A stretch of 64,000 bases of DNA from positions 200,499 through 264,498 of the forward strand of contig NZ_JBIWEX010000002.1 of assembly GCF_044762745.1 (NCBI RefSeq). The letters are read 5' to 3'. The first letter of the stretch is position 1. Each line of letters starts with the position of its first letter. Shown in pieces: positions 50,170-59,373 of the stretch. Source of the stretch: Psychrobacillus sp044762745 (GTDB lineage Bacteria; Bacillota; Bacilli; Bacillales_A; Planococcaceae). The notes under the pieces are model-generated. The model saw nothing but the letters and a program-made list of their open reading frames with translations. It was not told the DNA's origin and ran no database searches. Both the position numbers and the translations under genes were made by a program.

Positions 50170-51972
50170 TTATTCAACCGTAACCGACTTAGCCAAATTT
50201 CTCGGTTTATCCACATCACAGCCTCTATGCAATGCTGCGTAATAACTAATCAGCTGTAAAGGAACAACTGCCACTAATGGAGAGAATAGCTCGTGTACTT
50301 TTGGAAGTACAAAGCGATCTCCGTCATCTTCGTAACCTTCCATTGCAATAATACATGGGTTTGCACCACGTGCTACTACTTCTTTGACGTTACCGCGAAT
50401 GTTCAGGCTGACAGCTTGTTGTGTTGCAAGGGCGAATATTGGGGTACCATCTTCAATAAGTGCTATTGTCCCGTGTTTTAATTCTCCACCAGCAAAACCT
50501 TCTGCTTGAATGTAGGAAATCTCTTTTAGTTTTAATGCACCTTCTAAACTTACATAGAAGTCTACGTTTCGTCCGATGAAGAATGCATTTCTAGTTGTTG
50601 CTAAAAACTCTGTCGCAATTTGTTCCATTTCTTCTTTAGAATCGACAATCGTTTGCACGGCATTAGCTGCAATTCCAAGTTCTTTCACAACATCAAAATC
50701 TACCGTTTTGTTTTGAGATTGTGCATACACAGAAGCTGTTACCATTAATACTGCTACTTGTGCAACATATGCTTTCGTAGATGCAACTGCAATTTCTGGA
50801 CCAGCGTGCAGTAAAAGTGTGTGGTCCGCTTCACGAGAAAGAGTGGATCCAGGTACGTTTGTCATCGTAATGGTTGGATATCCCTTTTCTTTTATTTTCA
50901 CTAGTACTTGTCTGCTGTCTGCTGTTTCACCTGATTGGGTGATGAACATAAATAATGGCTTCTCTGATAGAAGTGGCATGTTGTAGCCGAATTCGCTAGA
51001 AATATGCACTTCTACTGGAATTCCTGCAATTTTTTCAAAGTATTGTTTTCCGATAAGTCCCGCATGATAGCTTGTTCCTGCTGCAATAATATACAGACGA
51101 TCTGCGTCATGCAGCGCTTGTAAAATAGCAGCATCAATCTTAAGCTCGTCTTGATCATTTTGATACGCTTGAATGATTTTACGAATAACGGATGGCTGCT
51201 CATCCATTTCCTTCAACATGTAATGCGGATATGTTCCTTTTTCGATGTCGCTCATATCTAGCTCTGCTTTATACGCTGGTCGTTCTACGATGGAACCATC
51301 TAGTTTTTGAATTTCAACCGCATCCTTATGCACGATAACGATTTCTTGGTCGTGAAGCTCAACATACCGCTCCGTCACTTGTAGCATCGCCATTGCGTCA
51401 GATGCTACTACGTTAAATCCATCACCTAACCCTACAAGTAGGGGTGATTTATTTTTTGCTACATAAATAGTATTCGCATCTTCTTTGTCGAGTAGTGCAA
51501 GTGCATATGATCCATGGATTAGATGTAATGTTTTTCTTAATGCATCAATTGTGGATAAGCCGTCTTGTGAAAACTTTTCGATTAACTGTACGATCACTTC
51601 TGTATCAGTGTCAGAAACCATTTCTACATTCGATAAATACGCTTTTTTCAGGAGGTGATAGTTTTCGATAACCCCATTATGCACAAGCGTGAAACGTTTT
51701 GTTGTACTTTGGTGAGGATGGGCATTTAGTTGGTTGGGTACTCCGTGTGTTGCCCATCGAGTATGTCCTATTCCAAGTTTTGCATCTACGTCTTCATCTA
51801 CCACGTCACGTAAATCAGCAATTCGACCTTTTTCTTTGAAAACGACTACGCCTTCGTCATTGAGTACAGCAATCCCTGCAGAATCGTATCCACGGTACTC
51901 CAATTTTTCTAATCCGTTTAGTAATATTTCCTTTACATCTGCTTCTCCAATATATCCTACAATTCCACACAT
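50170..51972 (-). CDS. glmS: Glutamine-fructose-6-phosphate aminotransferase (isomerizing)
   Basis: A 600-aa enzyme. Cys at position 2 of MCGIVGYIG is the N-terminal amidotransferase nucleophile, and GHTRWATHG near 70 and NGVIENY near 95 are in the glutaminase domain. Two SIS domains follow (AAGTSYHAGL near 295; FIGRNVDFYVSLEGALKLKE near 460), and the protein ends DKPRNLAKSVTVE. It makes glucosamine-6-phosphate, first committed step to UDP-GlcNAc. The start at MCGIVG follows GGAGGAAATAACAAT. Its mRNA leader contains a glmS ribozyme. Confidence 0.97.
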   Translation of the reverse strand: MCGIVGYIGEADVKEILLNGLEKLEYRGYDSAGIAVLNDEGVVVFKEKGRIADLRDVVDEDVDAKLGIGHTRWATHGVPNQLNAHPHQSTTKRFTLVHNGVIENYHLLKKAYLSNVEMVSDTDTEVIVQLIEKFSQDGLSTIDALRKTLHLIHGSYALALLDKEDANTIYVAKNKSPLLVGLGDGFNVVASDAMAMLQVTERYVELHDQEIVIVHKDAVEIQKLDGSIVERPAYKAELDMSDIEKGTYPHYMLKEMDEQPSVIRKIIQAYQNDQDELKIDAAILQALHDADRLYIIAAGTSYHAGLIGKQYFEKIAGIPVEVHISSEFGYNMPLLSEKPLFMFITQSGETADSRQVLVKIKEKGYPTITMTNVPGSTLSREADHTLLLHAGPEIAVASTKAYVAQVAVLMVTASVYAQSQNKTVDFDVVKELGIAANAVQTIVDSKEEMEQIATEFLATTRNAFFIGRNVDFYVSLEGALKLKEISYIQAEGFAGGELKHGTIALIEDGTPIFALATQQAVSLNIRGNVKEVVARGANPCIIAMEGYEDDGDRFVLPKVHELFSPLVAVVPLQLISYYAALHRGCDVDKPRNLAKSVTVE

Positions 51973-52035
51973 ATTGTTATTTCCTCCGTTTACATTCATG
52001 TCAAAATAAGCTCCTCTTTTTATCGAGATGCTCAT

Positions 52036-52205
52036 TATGCTAAGAATGCCTTCTTTTCCCCTCTGTCATACAATCGCTCGTATGGTTTCTGAAAAAGAAT
52101 AACAACCGGGCAAATACGGTCGGGAGGCATCCGCCGAATTTTCGATAACCTCCACCTCGTCTGCTGAAGATACATTTCGTCCGATTTCTTCAGCTCTGGC
52201 GCTAT
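52036..52205 (-). ncRNA. glmS self-cleaving ribozyme/riboswitch
   Basis: The minus-strand leader reads A-GCGCCAGAG, with the cleavage site between 52203 and 52202. It then has GACGAGGTGGAGGTTATCGAA, given in two parts GACGAGGTGGAGG and TTATCGAA, then TCGGCGGATGCCTCCCG and CCGGTTGTTATTC. These are the conserved catalytic-core and P2-P4 elements of the glmS class. Glucosamine-6-phosphate is the cofactor; cleavage lowers glmS expression. Confidence 0.95.
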
Positions 52206-52349
52206 AATTGTTTTCCTTATTTTAACGCGTTTTCCTTTCCTCCATTTCTACGCGGTTACTTTCCAATTTACATTTAAAGTAACTTTTTCATTATATACGT
52301 TCATTATATGCACGTCAATTTAGTCGAATATAGATTAATAGATTAACTT

Positions 52350-52376
52350 AAAAGAGCCCCAAGTAGAGGCTCTTTC
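52350..52376 (-). terminator. Terminator of the GGT-like gene
   Basis: AAAGAGCC/GGCTCTTT with a 9-nt loop and T run, 11 bp after the stop. Confidence 0.75.
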
Positions 52377-52386
52377 TTCAACCAAT

Positions 52387-53991
52387 TTACCAAACCGCTA
52401 TTGCCCCGTCAGTTCGGGACTCCGTGCCACCTTGTAAAACTCCTGTCTCTATGTTTCTCCAAATAATTTGACCACGCCCAAAGCTACCACCATCCGTTGT
52501 CATATGAATATCATGACCTTTTCTTACTAGGCTTTGAACGAGATAGTTTGGAAACTCAGGTTCTACATGAATTGTCTTTCCTTGTATCCATTGCCAACGC
52601 GGCATATCCAATGTTGCCTGCGGACTCAATAAATAATCTACTGTATTCGTTACAACTTGAAGATGTCCTTGTGGTTGCATATATCCACCCATCACTCCAA
52701 ACGGTCCAACCGCTTTCCCATCCTTCGTTAAAAAGCCTGGAATAATCGTATGAAATGTTCTTTTACCAGGTTGCAACACATTTGGATGTGCTTCATCTAA
52801 TGAAAAATCATGTCCTCTATTTTGTAAAGCAATTCCTGTATTCGGAATGACAATTCCAGAACCGAACCCCATATAGTTACTTTGAATGTACGAAACCATA
52901 TTGCCTTCTTCATCCGCTGTCGCTAAATAAACGGTTCCCGCTTTTGGCAAATCATATGGCTCTGGATTACTTGCTCCTTCTTCAATAGTTGCAGCACGAG
53001 ATTTAGCATATTCCTCTGATAATAAGTGTTCTACGCTGATCGGCATGGCACCTGGTTCTGTAATGAATGCTTTGCCATCTGTAAATGCTAATTTCATAGA
53101 TTCGATTTGATGATGGAGCGTATTTGCATTTTGCCATATCGGGGGTTGAAGGTTTTTGTATATATTTAGCGCCATTAAGGCTACCATCCCTTGACCATTT
53201 GGTGGGATTTCCCAAACATCAAAACCTCGATAATTGACAGAGATAGGCTCTACCCACTCTGCTTTGTATGTAGATAAATCACTTTTTGATAAGTAGCCAT
53301 CGTGTTTTCTCATATATGCATCTATTTGATCTGCTATTTTTCCTTCATAAAAATCCCGAGCGTTCGTTTCTCCGATTGCCCGAAGTGTAGTGGCATGACT
53401 TGGTGAAGACCACATTTCCCCTATCTCAGGTACTCTTCCATTTGGCGCAAACGTTTCAAACCATGCAGTAAATTCTTCTGTTGTAAAGGAATCTTTAAAT
53501 CTCGTATACGCTAGTTTCCAATACTTCCCGAGGATAGGTGTTAACGGGTAGCCTTCTTCTGCATAACGGATGGCTGGTAGAAGTACTTCTTTAAGCGGAA
53601 GTTTGCCAAACCGTTCGGATAGTGCAGCCCAGGCGGCTGGAACACCAGGGACTGTAACTGGAATAACACCATAGACGGGTATTCTTTCATACCCTCTTTC
53701 TCTTAGTTTTTGTGCAGATATAGATTGTGGTGCAGGACCTGAGGCATTTAATCCATGCAGTTTATCTTTCGTCCAAACTAATGCAAATGCATCTCCGCCG
53801 ATACCATTCGAAGTTGGTTCCACTACGGTAAGTGCAGCAGCTGTTGCAATTGCAGCGTCAATGGCATTTCCCCCCTGTTTTAAGATGTCCAATCCAGCTT
53901 GTGCTGCCAGTGGTTGCGATGTTGCAACCATCCCTTTTTTTGCAAAAACAGTATGTCGTTTCGCAGAAAACGGGTGGAATAAATAATCCAT
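52387..53991 (-). CDS. ywrD: Gamma-glutamyltransferase family protein, YwrD-like
   Basis: A 534-aa Ntn-hydrolase. The N-terminal part GMVATSQPLAAQAGLDILKQGGNAIDAA and SNGIGGDAFALVW are the start of the large subunit. The autoprocessing site with catalytic Thr is in KAGTVYLATADEEGN near residue 353, and QSNYMGFGSGIVIP and QNRGHDFSLD follow in the small subunit. There is no signal peptide, as in cytosolic YwrD. It acts on glutathione-like gamma-glutamyl compounds in family members. It lies with two other genes between glmS and glmM. Confidence 0.93.
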   Translation of the reverse strand: MDYLFHPFSAKRHTVFAKKGMVATSQPLAAQAGLDILKQGGNAIDAAIATAAALTVVEPTSNGIGGDAFALVWTKDKLHGLNASGPAPQSISAQKLRERGYERIPVYGVIPVTVPGVPAAWAALSERFGKLPLKEVLLPAIRYAEEGYPLTPILGKYWKLAYTRFKDSFTTEEFTAWFETFAPNGRVPEIGEMWSSPSHATTLRAIGETNARDFYEGKIADQIDAYMRKHDGYLSKSDLSTYKAEWVEPISVNYRGFDVWEIPPNGQGMVALMALNIYKNLQPPIWQNANTLHHQIESMKLAFTDGKAFITEPGAMPISVEHLLSEEYAKSRAATIEEGASNPEPYDLPKAGTVYLATADEEGNMVSYIQSNYMGFGSGIVIPNTGIALQNRGHDFSLDEAHPNVLQPGKRTFHTIIPGFLTKDGKAVGPFGVMGGYMQPQGHLQVVTNTVDYLLSPQATLDMPRWQWIQGKTIHVEPEFPNYLVQSLVRKGHDIHMTTDGGSFGRGQIIWRNIETGVLQGGTESRTDGAIAVW

Positions 53992-54065
53992 ACAAATCCC
54001 CCTCTTCTCTATACTATTAAGAATATCAGATTATTGTATGAATATTCTATCTTTTAAAATATAAA

Positions 54066-54093
54066 AGAAGCACCTTCCATGGAAGGCGCTTCT
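54066..54093 (-). terminator. Terminator of the DJ-1/PfpI gene
   Basis: AGAAGCACCTTCC and near-complement GGAAGGCGCTTCT, 12 bp after the stop. Confidence 0.7.
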
Positions 54094-54104
54094 AAATTGT
54101 CTAG

Positions 54105-54620
54105 TTATTTTTCCAGTAATTTCACGATTTCTCTATTAAACGCTGGTAGATCATCTGGTGTTCTACTTGTGACAAGTTGATTGGCACAAACGAATACTTC
54201 CTCATCATGGTAAGTTGCTCCGGCATTTTCCAAATCGACTTTAATCGACTTATATCCAGTAGCATCTCGTCCTTCTAATGTTTTTGCAGTGATTAGAAGT
54301 TGCGGTCCGTGACATATTGCAAATACTGGTTTCTTTGCATCCATAAATGCTTTTGCAAAAGCTACAAATCTATCGTCTGCTCGTAAAATGTCTGGTGAAA
54401 ATCCTCCGGGAATGAATAATGCATCAAAGTCTTCTGGTTTGACATCATCAATTCCATAATCTACTGTAATTTTCGTTTCGCCTTGTTTACCGGTTACTTC
54501 ATTTCCAGCTTTTTTTTCAATCGTAAATACCTCGTGTCCTGCGTCATTTAATGATTGTGCTGGACTTGTGTACTCTACATCCTCAAACATATTGGTGATT
54601 ACTGTTGCTACTTTAGCCAT
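54105..54620 (-). CDS. DJ-1/PfpI-family general stress protein (YfkM/YraA-like)
   Basis: A 171-aa single-domain protein: MAKVATVITNMFEDVEYTSPAQSL at the N terminus, DALFIPGGFSPDILR near 66 and the nucleophile elbow PVFAICHGPQLL (Cys near residue 105, His after it). In B. subtilis YfkM and YraA are general stress proteins related to the deglycase/protease group. A sigma-B-like promoter precedes the gene. It begins after AGGAGTGAGGAT. Confidence 0.92.
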   Translation of the reverse strand: MAKVATVITNMFEDVEYTSPAQSLNDAGHEVFTIEKKAGNEVTGKQGETKITVDYGIDDVKPEDFDALFIPGGFSPDILRADDRFVAFAKAFMDAKKPVFAICHGPQLLITAKTLEGRDATGYKSIKVDLENAGATYHDEEVFVCANQLVTSRTPDDLPAFNREIVKLLEK

Positions 54621-54653
54621 ATCCTCACTCCTTATCTGTTTGTTCTCTCTTAT

Positions 54654-54679
54654 TATTCCACTAAATAAGCGGAGTAAAC
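54654..54679 (-). promoter_or_regulatory. Sigma-B-like promoter of the DJ-1/PfpI gene
   Basis: GTTTAC (54674-54679), a 14-nt spacer and GGAATA (54654-54659) on the minus strand resemble the sigma-B consensus GTTTAA-N12-15-GGGWAW with two mismatches. The match fits the product being a general stress protein. Confidence 0.45.
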
Positions 54680-54681
54680 AT

Positions 54682-55647
54682 TTATAGAGTTAAAAGGATT
54701 TTTCCAACACTTTTTCGACTTTCCAATAAGCGATGTGCTTCTGCTCCATCTTGTAATGCAAAAGTGGTAGGCTCTTTGATAGTTATTTTACTTTCTAAAA
54801 TCCAATCAAATAATTGCTTGGATCGTGCCTTTCTTTCTTCTATAGAAGTTAATACATTCCACAAATCTCCACCAGTTAACGTCTTAGAAGTATCCATTAA
54901 CATTCGAGGATCAACAAACGCCGGATCCCCACCCGACATACCGTAAAACACAACAGTCCCACCCAATTTAGTCACTTCAAAACTGTCTGCTAAAGTGGAA
55001 CCTACAGAATCATACGCGACGTCTACTCCAACACCATTCGTTTCTTCCTTTACTTCATTCATCCAATTATCCTTGTATAAGAAAACAGCATCTGCTCCAA
55101 CTAAAGAGGCAACTTCGGACTTCTCTATTGTGGAGGTGAGCCCAATGACATTTGCTCCAAGTAGCTTCCCAATTTGAATCAGGTTTTGTCCTACACCGCC
55201 AGCTGCGGCATGAACTAGCATCGTATCTCCAGCATTCACTTTAAAACTATCTCTTGTTAAATACTGCGCTGTTAAGCCTTGCAATAAAACAGATGCAGCT
55301 ATTTCAAAAGAAATATCATCTGGTAACGGAATCGCTTTTTCGACAGGAACTGCGACTAATTCAGCATTTGCAAAGGGGACATCCGCAAATCCAATACGAT
55401 CTCCAACTTTCCAATCACTGATTCCTGTACCTACTTGCTCTACCACACCAGCACCCTCATATCCCAAAATATAAGGCGGATTACCTGCTAGATGATAATT
55501 CCCTTTTCTTCTGTAAATATCAGCAAAATTCAACCCAATTGCTTTCATTCGAACCAATACTTCATTTTCTTTCATGGCTGGTTCATCGATTTCTTTATAC
55601 TGTAACACTTCAGGTCCACCAAACGTTTCAAAAATAAGTGCTTTCAT
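54682..55647 (-). CDS. Zinc-independent MDR-family quinone oxidoreductase
   Basis: A 321-aa NADPH-dependent reductase: MKALIFETFGGPEVLQYKEI, RRKGNYHLAGNPPYILGYEGAGVV near residue 47, VHAAAGGVGQNLIQIGKLLGANVIG (Rossmann motif near 144) and YDSVGSTLADSF. The zinc-binding Cys cluster of alcohol dehydrogenases is absent, which fits the QOR branch. It reduces quinones or enones. It may form a unit with the stress gene downstream, which also has a promoter of its own. Confidence 0.9.
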   Translation of the reverse strand: MKALIFETFGGPEVLQYKEIDEPAMKENEVLVRMKAIGLNFADIYRRKGNYHLAGNPPYILGYEGAGVVEQVGTGISDWKVGDRIGFADVPFANAELVAVPVEKAIPLPDDISFEIAASVLLQGLTAQYLTRDSFKVNAGDTMLVHAAAGGVGQNLIQIGKLLGANVIGLTSTIEKSEVASLVGADAVFLYKDNWMNEVKEETNGVGVDVAYDSVGSTLADSFEVTKLGGTVVFYGMSGGDPAFVDPRMLMDTSKTLTGGDLWNVLTSIEERKARSKQLFDWILESKITIKEPTTFALQDGAEAHRLLESRKSVGKILLTL

Positions 55648-55732
55648 TTTATTGCTCCCGTCTATTGAAATATATGATTAATCGTATATAAACTTTATAT
55701 GTAGTGCAATGAATCTGACTTTTGGGTAGACT

Positions 55733-55761
55733 AAAAAATCCAGCACAAGGCTGGATTTTTG
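55733..55761 (-). terminator. Terminator after glmM
   Basis: AAAAATCCAGC/GCTGGATTTTT with a 5-nt loop, 10 bp after the glmM stop. Confidence 0.85.
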
Positions 55762-55770
55762 TGTTATTAA

Positions 55771-57123
55771 TTATTCAACTAAGCCCATCTCTGCTTTTAC
55801 TACTTCCACAATTCGGTTTACGTAGTTTTCGCAGTCTGCTTCTGTAGCTGCTTCTACCATCACACGCACAAGTGGCTCTGTGCCCGAAGGTCTTACTAGA
55901 ACCCGACCATTGCCTGCCATTTCTGCTTCTACCGTCTGAATAATCGTAGCTACTTTCGCATTTTCCGTTACTGCATGCTTGTCTGTTACACGAACATTCA
56001 CAAGCTTTTGAGGGAAGATTGTCATTTCAGATGCAAGTTCTGAAAGTTTTTTTCCTGTTACTTTCATGATATTAACTAGTTGTAGACCAGTTAATAACCC
56101 GTCACCTGTTGTATTGTAATCTAGGAAAACAATATGCCCCGACTGCTCCCCGCCAAGGTTGTAACCGTTCTTTTTCATTTCTTCTACTACATAACGATCT
56201 CCAACCGCTGTTTTCACACTAGTCATATCCTGTGTTTCTAAAGCTTTATAGAAGCCCATATTACTCATCACAGTGGAAACAACTGTACTTTTATTTAAAC
56301 GCCCATATGCATTTAAATATTTGGCACAAATATACATGATTTGGTCGCCATCGACAATTTGTCCTTTTTCATCAACAGCGATCAAACGGTCCCCGTCTCC
56401 ATCGAAAGCAAGACCTACGTCCGCTCCTTTTTCTAAAACGAATTTAGCCAATTCTTCTGGATGTGTGGAACCTACACCATCATTAATATTCAACCCATTT
56501 GGAGATGCTCCCATTGTCGATAAATCTGCATCTAAATCTGCAAATACATGGGTTCCAAGGGAAGAAGTTGCCCCGTTAGCACAGTCTAATGCGACATGGA
56601 TACCTACAAATTCTTCATCAATTGTTTGTTTCAAGTATTGTATATATTTTTGCCCGCCTTCAAAATAATCCGAGACGGATCCAACCCCTGCTCCGGTAGG
56701 ACGTGGAATCTCATCCACTTCTGCATCGAGTAATTGCTCTATCTCTTCTTCCTGTTCATCCGAAAGCTTGAAACCATCCGGTCCAAAGAACTTAATCCCG
56801 TTATCTGCCACGGGATTATGAGAAGCAGAAATCATCACTCCCGCGTCCGCACTCATGACTCTCGTTAAAAAAGCAACACCAGGTGTACTAATGACTCCCA
56901 AACGCATCACTTCCACTCCAACGGAAAGAAGTCCAGCAACAAGTGCCCCTTCTAACATATGACCAGATATACGAGTGTCACGACCGATTAACACCTTTGC
57001 TCGTTCCTTCGCTTCTTTCGTTAGAATGTAACCTCCAACACGACCTAGTTTAAAAGCAAGTTCTGGTGTTAATTCTGAATTTGCTACTCCTCGAACACCA
57101 TCTGTACCAAAATATTTTCCCAT
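55771..57123 (-). CDS. glmM: Phosphoglucosamine mutase
   Basis: A 450-aa enzyme: MGKYFGTDGVRGVANSELTP at the start, the phosphoserine loop MISASHNPVADNGIK near residue 99, the metal site DGDGDR near 240 and the C-terminal phosphate-binding RPSGTEPLVRVMVEA. It converts glucosamine-6-phosphate to glucosamine-1-phosphate, next step after GlmS. It is last gene of the rsiW/cdaA/cdaR/glmM run, 37 bp after cdaR. Confidence 0.98.
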   Translation of the reverse strand: MGKYFGTDGVRGVANSELTPELAFKLGRVGGYILTKEAKERAKVLIGRDTRISGHMLEGALVAGLLSVGVEVMRLGVISTPGVAFLTRVMSADAGVMISASHNPVADNGIKFFGPDGFKLSDEQEEEIEQLLDAEVDEIPRPTGAGVGSVSDYFEGGQKYIQYLKQTIDEEFVGIHVALDCANGATSSLGTHVFADLDADLSTMGASPNGLNINDGVGSTHPEELAKFVLEKGADVGLAFDGDGDRLIAVDEKGQIVDGDQIMYICAKYLNAYGRLNKSTVVSTVMSNMGFYKALETQDMTSVKTAVGDRYVVEEMKKNGYNLGGEQSGHIVFLDYNTTGDGLLTGLQLVNIMKVTGKKLSELASEMTIFPQKLVNVRVTDKHAVTENAKVATIIQTVEAEMAGNGRVLVRPSGTEPLVRVMVEAATEADCENYVNRIVEVVKAEMGLVE

Positions 57124-57160
57124 TTCTTCTTCTCTCCTTAAAAACCTGTTGTCCTACGCA

Positions 57161-58426
57161 TTAAGCTTCTTTTATCGTTAGTTTTGCCTCGGATGCGGAC
57201 GTTCTCCATTCTATATTAGCTGGACCGTCAATTTGAATAGGAAGAGTTACTTCCCCAATTTCTGCATTCTCGGCATCTACGTATACGGAAACATTGTTTA
57301 GTTGAATATTTTCCAAAGCCTCGGGTGTTCCTTTTGCTACAACAGAAACGATTCCATTCGTAGGTGTTTCAAAATTACTAACTAGTAGCTCCGGTAGCCC
57401 CTTCACTGCAATCGTAACTTTTTCAAATGATTTCTCTTCCACCGTTGAAACGGTTTCCGCTTGCTCTTCTTCTGTCTCAACAGATGGAGCTGGTGTGACA
57501 TCTGCTTTTATTTTAATCTTATCAAGCGACAATTTGGTCACACCATCTGGGATTACTAACTTCAAGTCAAAGCTACTCGTATCTTCTAGTTTACTCACGT
57601 CTACATCAACTTGTAACTGCCCTATTTTATCTATTACTGTTCGAGGGCCATATAGTCTAATGTTTTTTACATCTGTTGACAACCCGTTGATTTTTACCCC
57701 TTCTTTAGGCACACCTTTTGGAACTAAAACTACCGGGACTTCTTTGCTAAATTCTTCTACTTTTACTTTTACTTGTACTGTTTTCGGTTCAACGATTACA
57801 TCTAATTTATTTAAATCCGAGTCAAGCACTCGTATACTTGCATCTTGTTCAAACGATTTATTGATTCCTTTATCTCTTACAATGGTAGCTTTTACATAGC
57901 CTATGCTATCTATAATACTTTTTGCTCCGGTGACGATTACTTTTTTCGGTTCCATGTCATAGGACTTAACGATATAGTTTTCTGCTAATAAGCTTTCATT
58001 CATATCTAAATCCACGTTAAATTCTTTGGAAACGCGTTCCTCAATCACCACATCTACATTAACCGGATCAATACGAACCTTTAACTTATCTGAAAAGTTT
58101 TCAGTGGAAAACGCAACTCTATGTTCGCCAAACGTTACTTCTCGTAAATCAATAAATACTTTATAATCCTTCATCACTTTCGTAGAAAAAACTTGTTGTG
58201 ATGGTCCTTCTATATTCACTGTGACAGTTTCCGGCACCCCTGTTACAACGGAATTATCATCGTCATAGTATACCTCTACAGGTACATCCCGAAGAACTTC
58301 CACTGACGTACTAGTTACAGTCATATTACTGTTTTCGATATCCGATTTAACAGAAACGAATAGTAGAATTGCAAGTGCCAATGCAATTATTCGTAAAAAC
58401 CATGGATTGCCCATCATTTTATCCAT
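57161..58426 (-). CDS. cdaR: CdaA regulator CdaR (YbbR)
   Basis: A 421-aa protein with an N-terminal membrane helix (LRIIALALAILLFVSV) and then four YbbR repeats of about 85 residues, each with the pattern PxxVxVxGPxxxI (for example PETVTVNIEGPSQQV; PKKVIVTGAKSIID; VKNIRLYGPRTVID). YbbR domains lie outside the membrane and modulate the diadenylate cyclase. Between repeats 3 and 4 there is an acidic linker (SVETEEEQAETVSTVEE). It overlaps cdaA by 8 bp. Confidence 0.95.
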   Translation of the reverse strand: MDKMMGNPWFLRIIALALAILLFVSVKSDIENSNMTVTSTSVEVLRDVPVEVYYDDDNSVVTGVPETVTVNIEGPSQQVFSTKVMKDYKVFIDLREVTFGEHRVAFSTENFSDKLKVRIDPVNVDVVIEERVSKEFNVDLDMNESLLAENYIVKSYDMEPKKVIVTGAKSIIDSIGYVKATIVRDKGINKSFEQDASIRVLDSDLNKLDVIVEPKTVQVKVKVEEFSKEVPVVLVPKGVPKEGVKINGLSTDVKNIRLYGPRTVIDKIGQLQVDVDVSKLEDTSSFDLKLVIPDGVTKLSLDKIKIKADVTPAPSVETEEEQAETVSTVEEKSFEKVTIAVKGLPELLVSNFETPTNGIVSVVAKGTPEALENIQLNNVSVYVDAENAEIGEVTLPIQIDGPANIEWRTSASEAKLTIKEA

Positions 58427-59258
58427 TCTGTTTCCCCCTCCACAACCATTTAGAAGAAGTTACATGTTCCTCTGTTGGTCCAAACCAAAGGCGCTTCAAG
58501 TGATTTTCAAACTCTTCCATGGATAAATTTCGATGGAGATCTCCATTAGATGTTAAGCTTACCGCACCTGTTTCTTCAGATACAACAATGGTAATCGCAT
58601 CTGTTACTTCACTTAACCCAATTGCTGCACGGTGCCGTGTTCCAAGCTCTTTGGAAATGAAGGGACTTTCAGATAATGGCAAATAACAAGCAGCGGAGAC
58701 GATATTATTTTTTTGTACAATAACCGCACCATCATGTAAAGGTGTATTTGGTATAAAGATATTAATCATAAGCTCTGAGGTAAGATGCGCATTTAACTGA
58801 ATTCCCGTTTCAATGTATTCTGTTAAACCCGTTTCTCTTTCAATAGAGATTAATGCTCCAATTCTACGTTTTGCCATATAGCTTACAGATTTGGTCATAG
58901 CCTCTATTAAACGATTTTTTTCCTCCTCTTCTTGCATCGATGAACTTCTTGCGAAGAGCTTACCCCTACCTATTTGTTCGAGCGCTCTTCTTATTTCAGG
59001 CTGGAATATAACAATAATTGCAAAGAATCCAATACTAATTACATTTTCAAGCAACCAACCAAGCGTATCCATCCCTAAAAAATCAGTCACTACCCGAGCA
59101 ATAATAATAACGAATATTCCTTTTAATAATTGAACTGCTTTCGTTCCTTTTATCAAAGTTATTAGTTTATATATAACAAACCAAACAAATAAAACATCTA
59201 AAATGTTTACAATAACGTTTACTGGCATAAAATTGGTAAATTGCTCCATAAACGACAT
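58419..59258 (-). CDS. cdaA: Membrane diadenylate cyclase
   Basis: A 279-aa protein: three N-terminal helices (residues 10-85) followed by the DAC domain with the active-site motifs LHDGAVIV near 180 and GTRHRAAIGLSE near 212. It makes c-di-AMP, which controls potassium and osmotic balance and cell wall homeostasis. The start at MSFMEQF follows GTGGGGGATGCCAC. It overlaps cdaR and lies in the operon with glmM, the usual Firmicute arrangement. Confidence 0.97.
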   Translation of the reverse strand: MSFMEQFTNFMPVNVIVNILDVLFVWFVIYKLITLIKGTKAVQLLKGIFVIIIARVVTDFLGMDTLGWLLENVISIGFFAIIVIFQPEIRRALEQIGRGKLFARSSSMQEEEEKNRLIEAMTKSVSYMAKRRIGALISIERETGLTEYIETGIQLNAHLTSELMINIFIPNTPLHDGAVIVQKNNIVSAACYLPLSESPFISKELGTRHRAAIGLSEVTDAITIVVSEETGAVSLTSNGDLHRNLSMEEFENHLKRLWFGPTEEHVTSSKWLWRGKQNG

Positions 59259-59335
59259 GTGGCATCCCCCACTTTTCCTCACAAATCCATACAAGATAAG
59301 TATAACATAGTTGCCTAATTCTCTACATTTTAGAG

Positions 59336-59372
59336 TAAAAAAAGTCCATCCAAATTACTGGATAGACTTCCC
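59336..59372 (-). terminator. Terminator after rsiW
   Basis: AAGTCCATCCA/TGGATAGACTT with T7 on the minus strand, immediately after the rsiW stop. It separates the sigW-rsiW unit from cdaA. Confidence 0.8.
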
Positions 59373-59373
59373 A

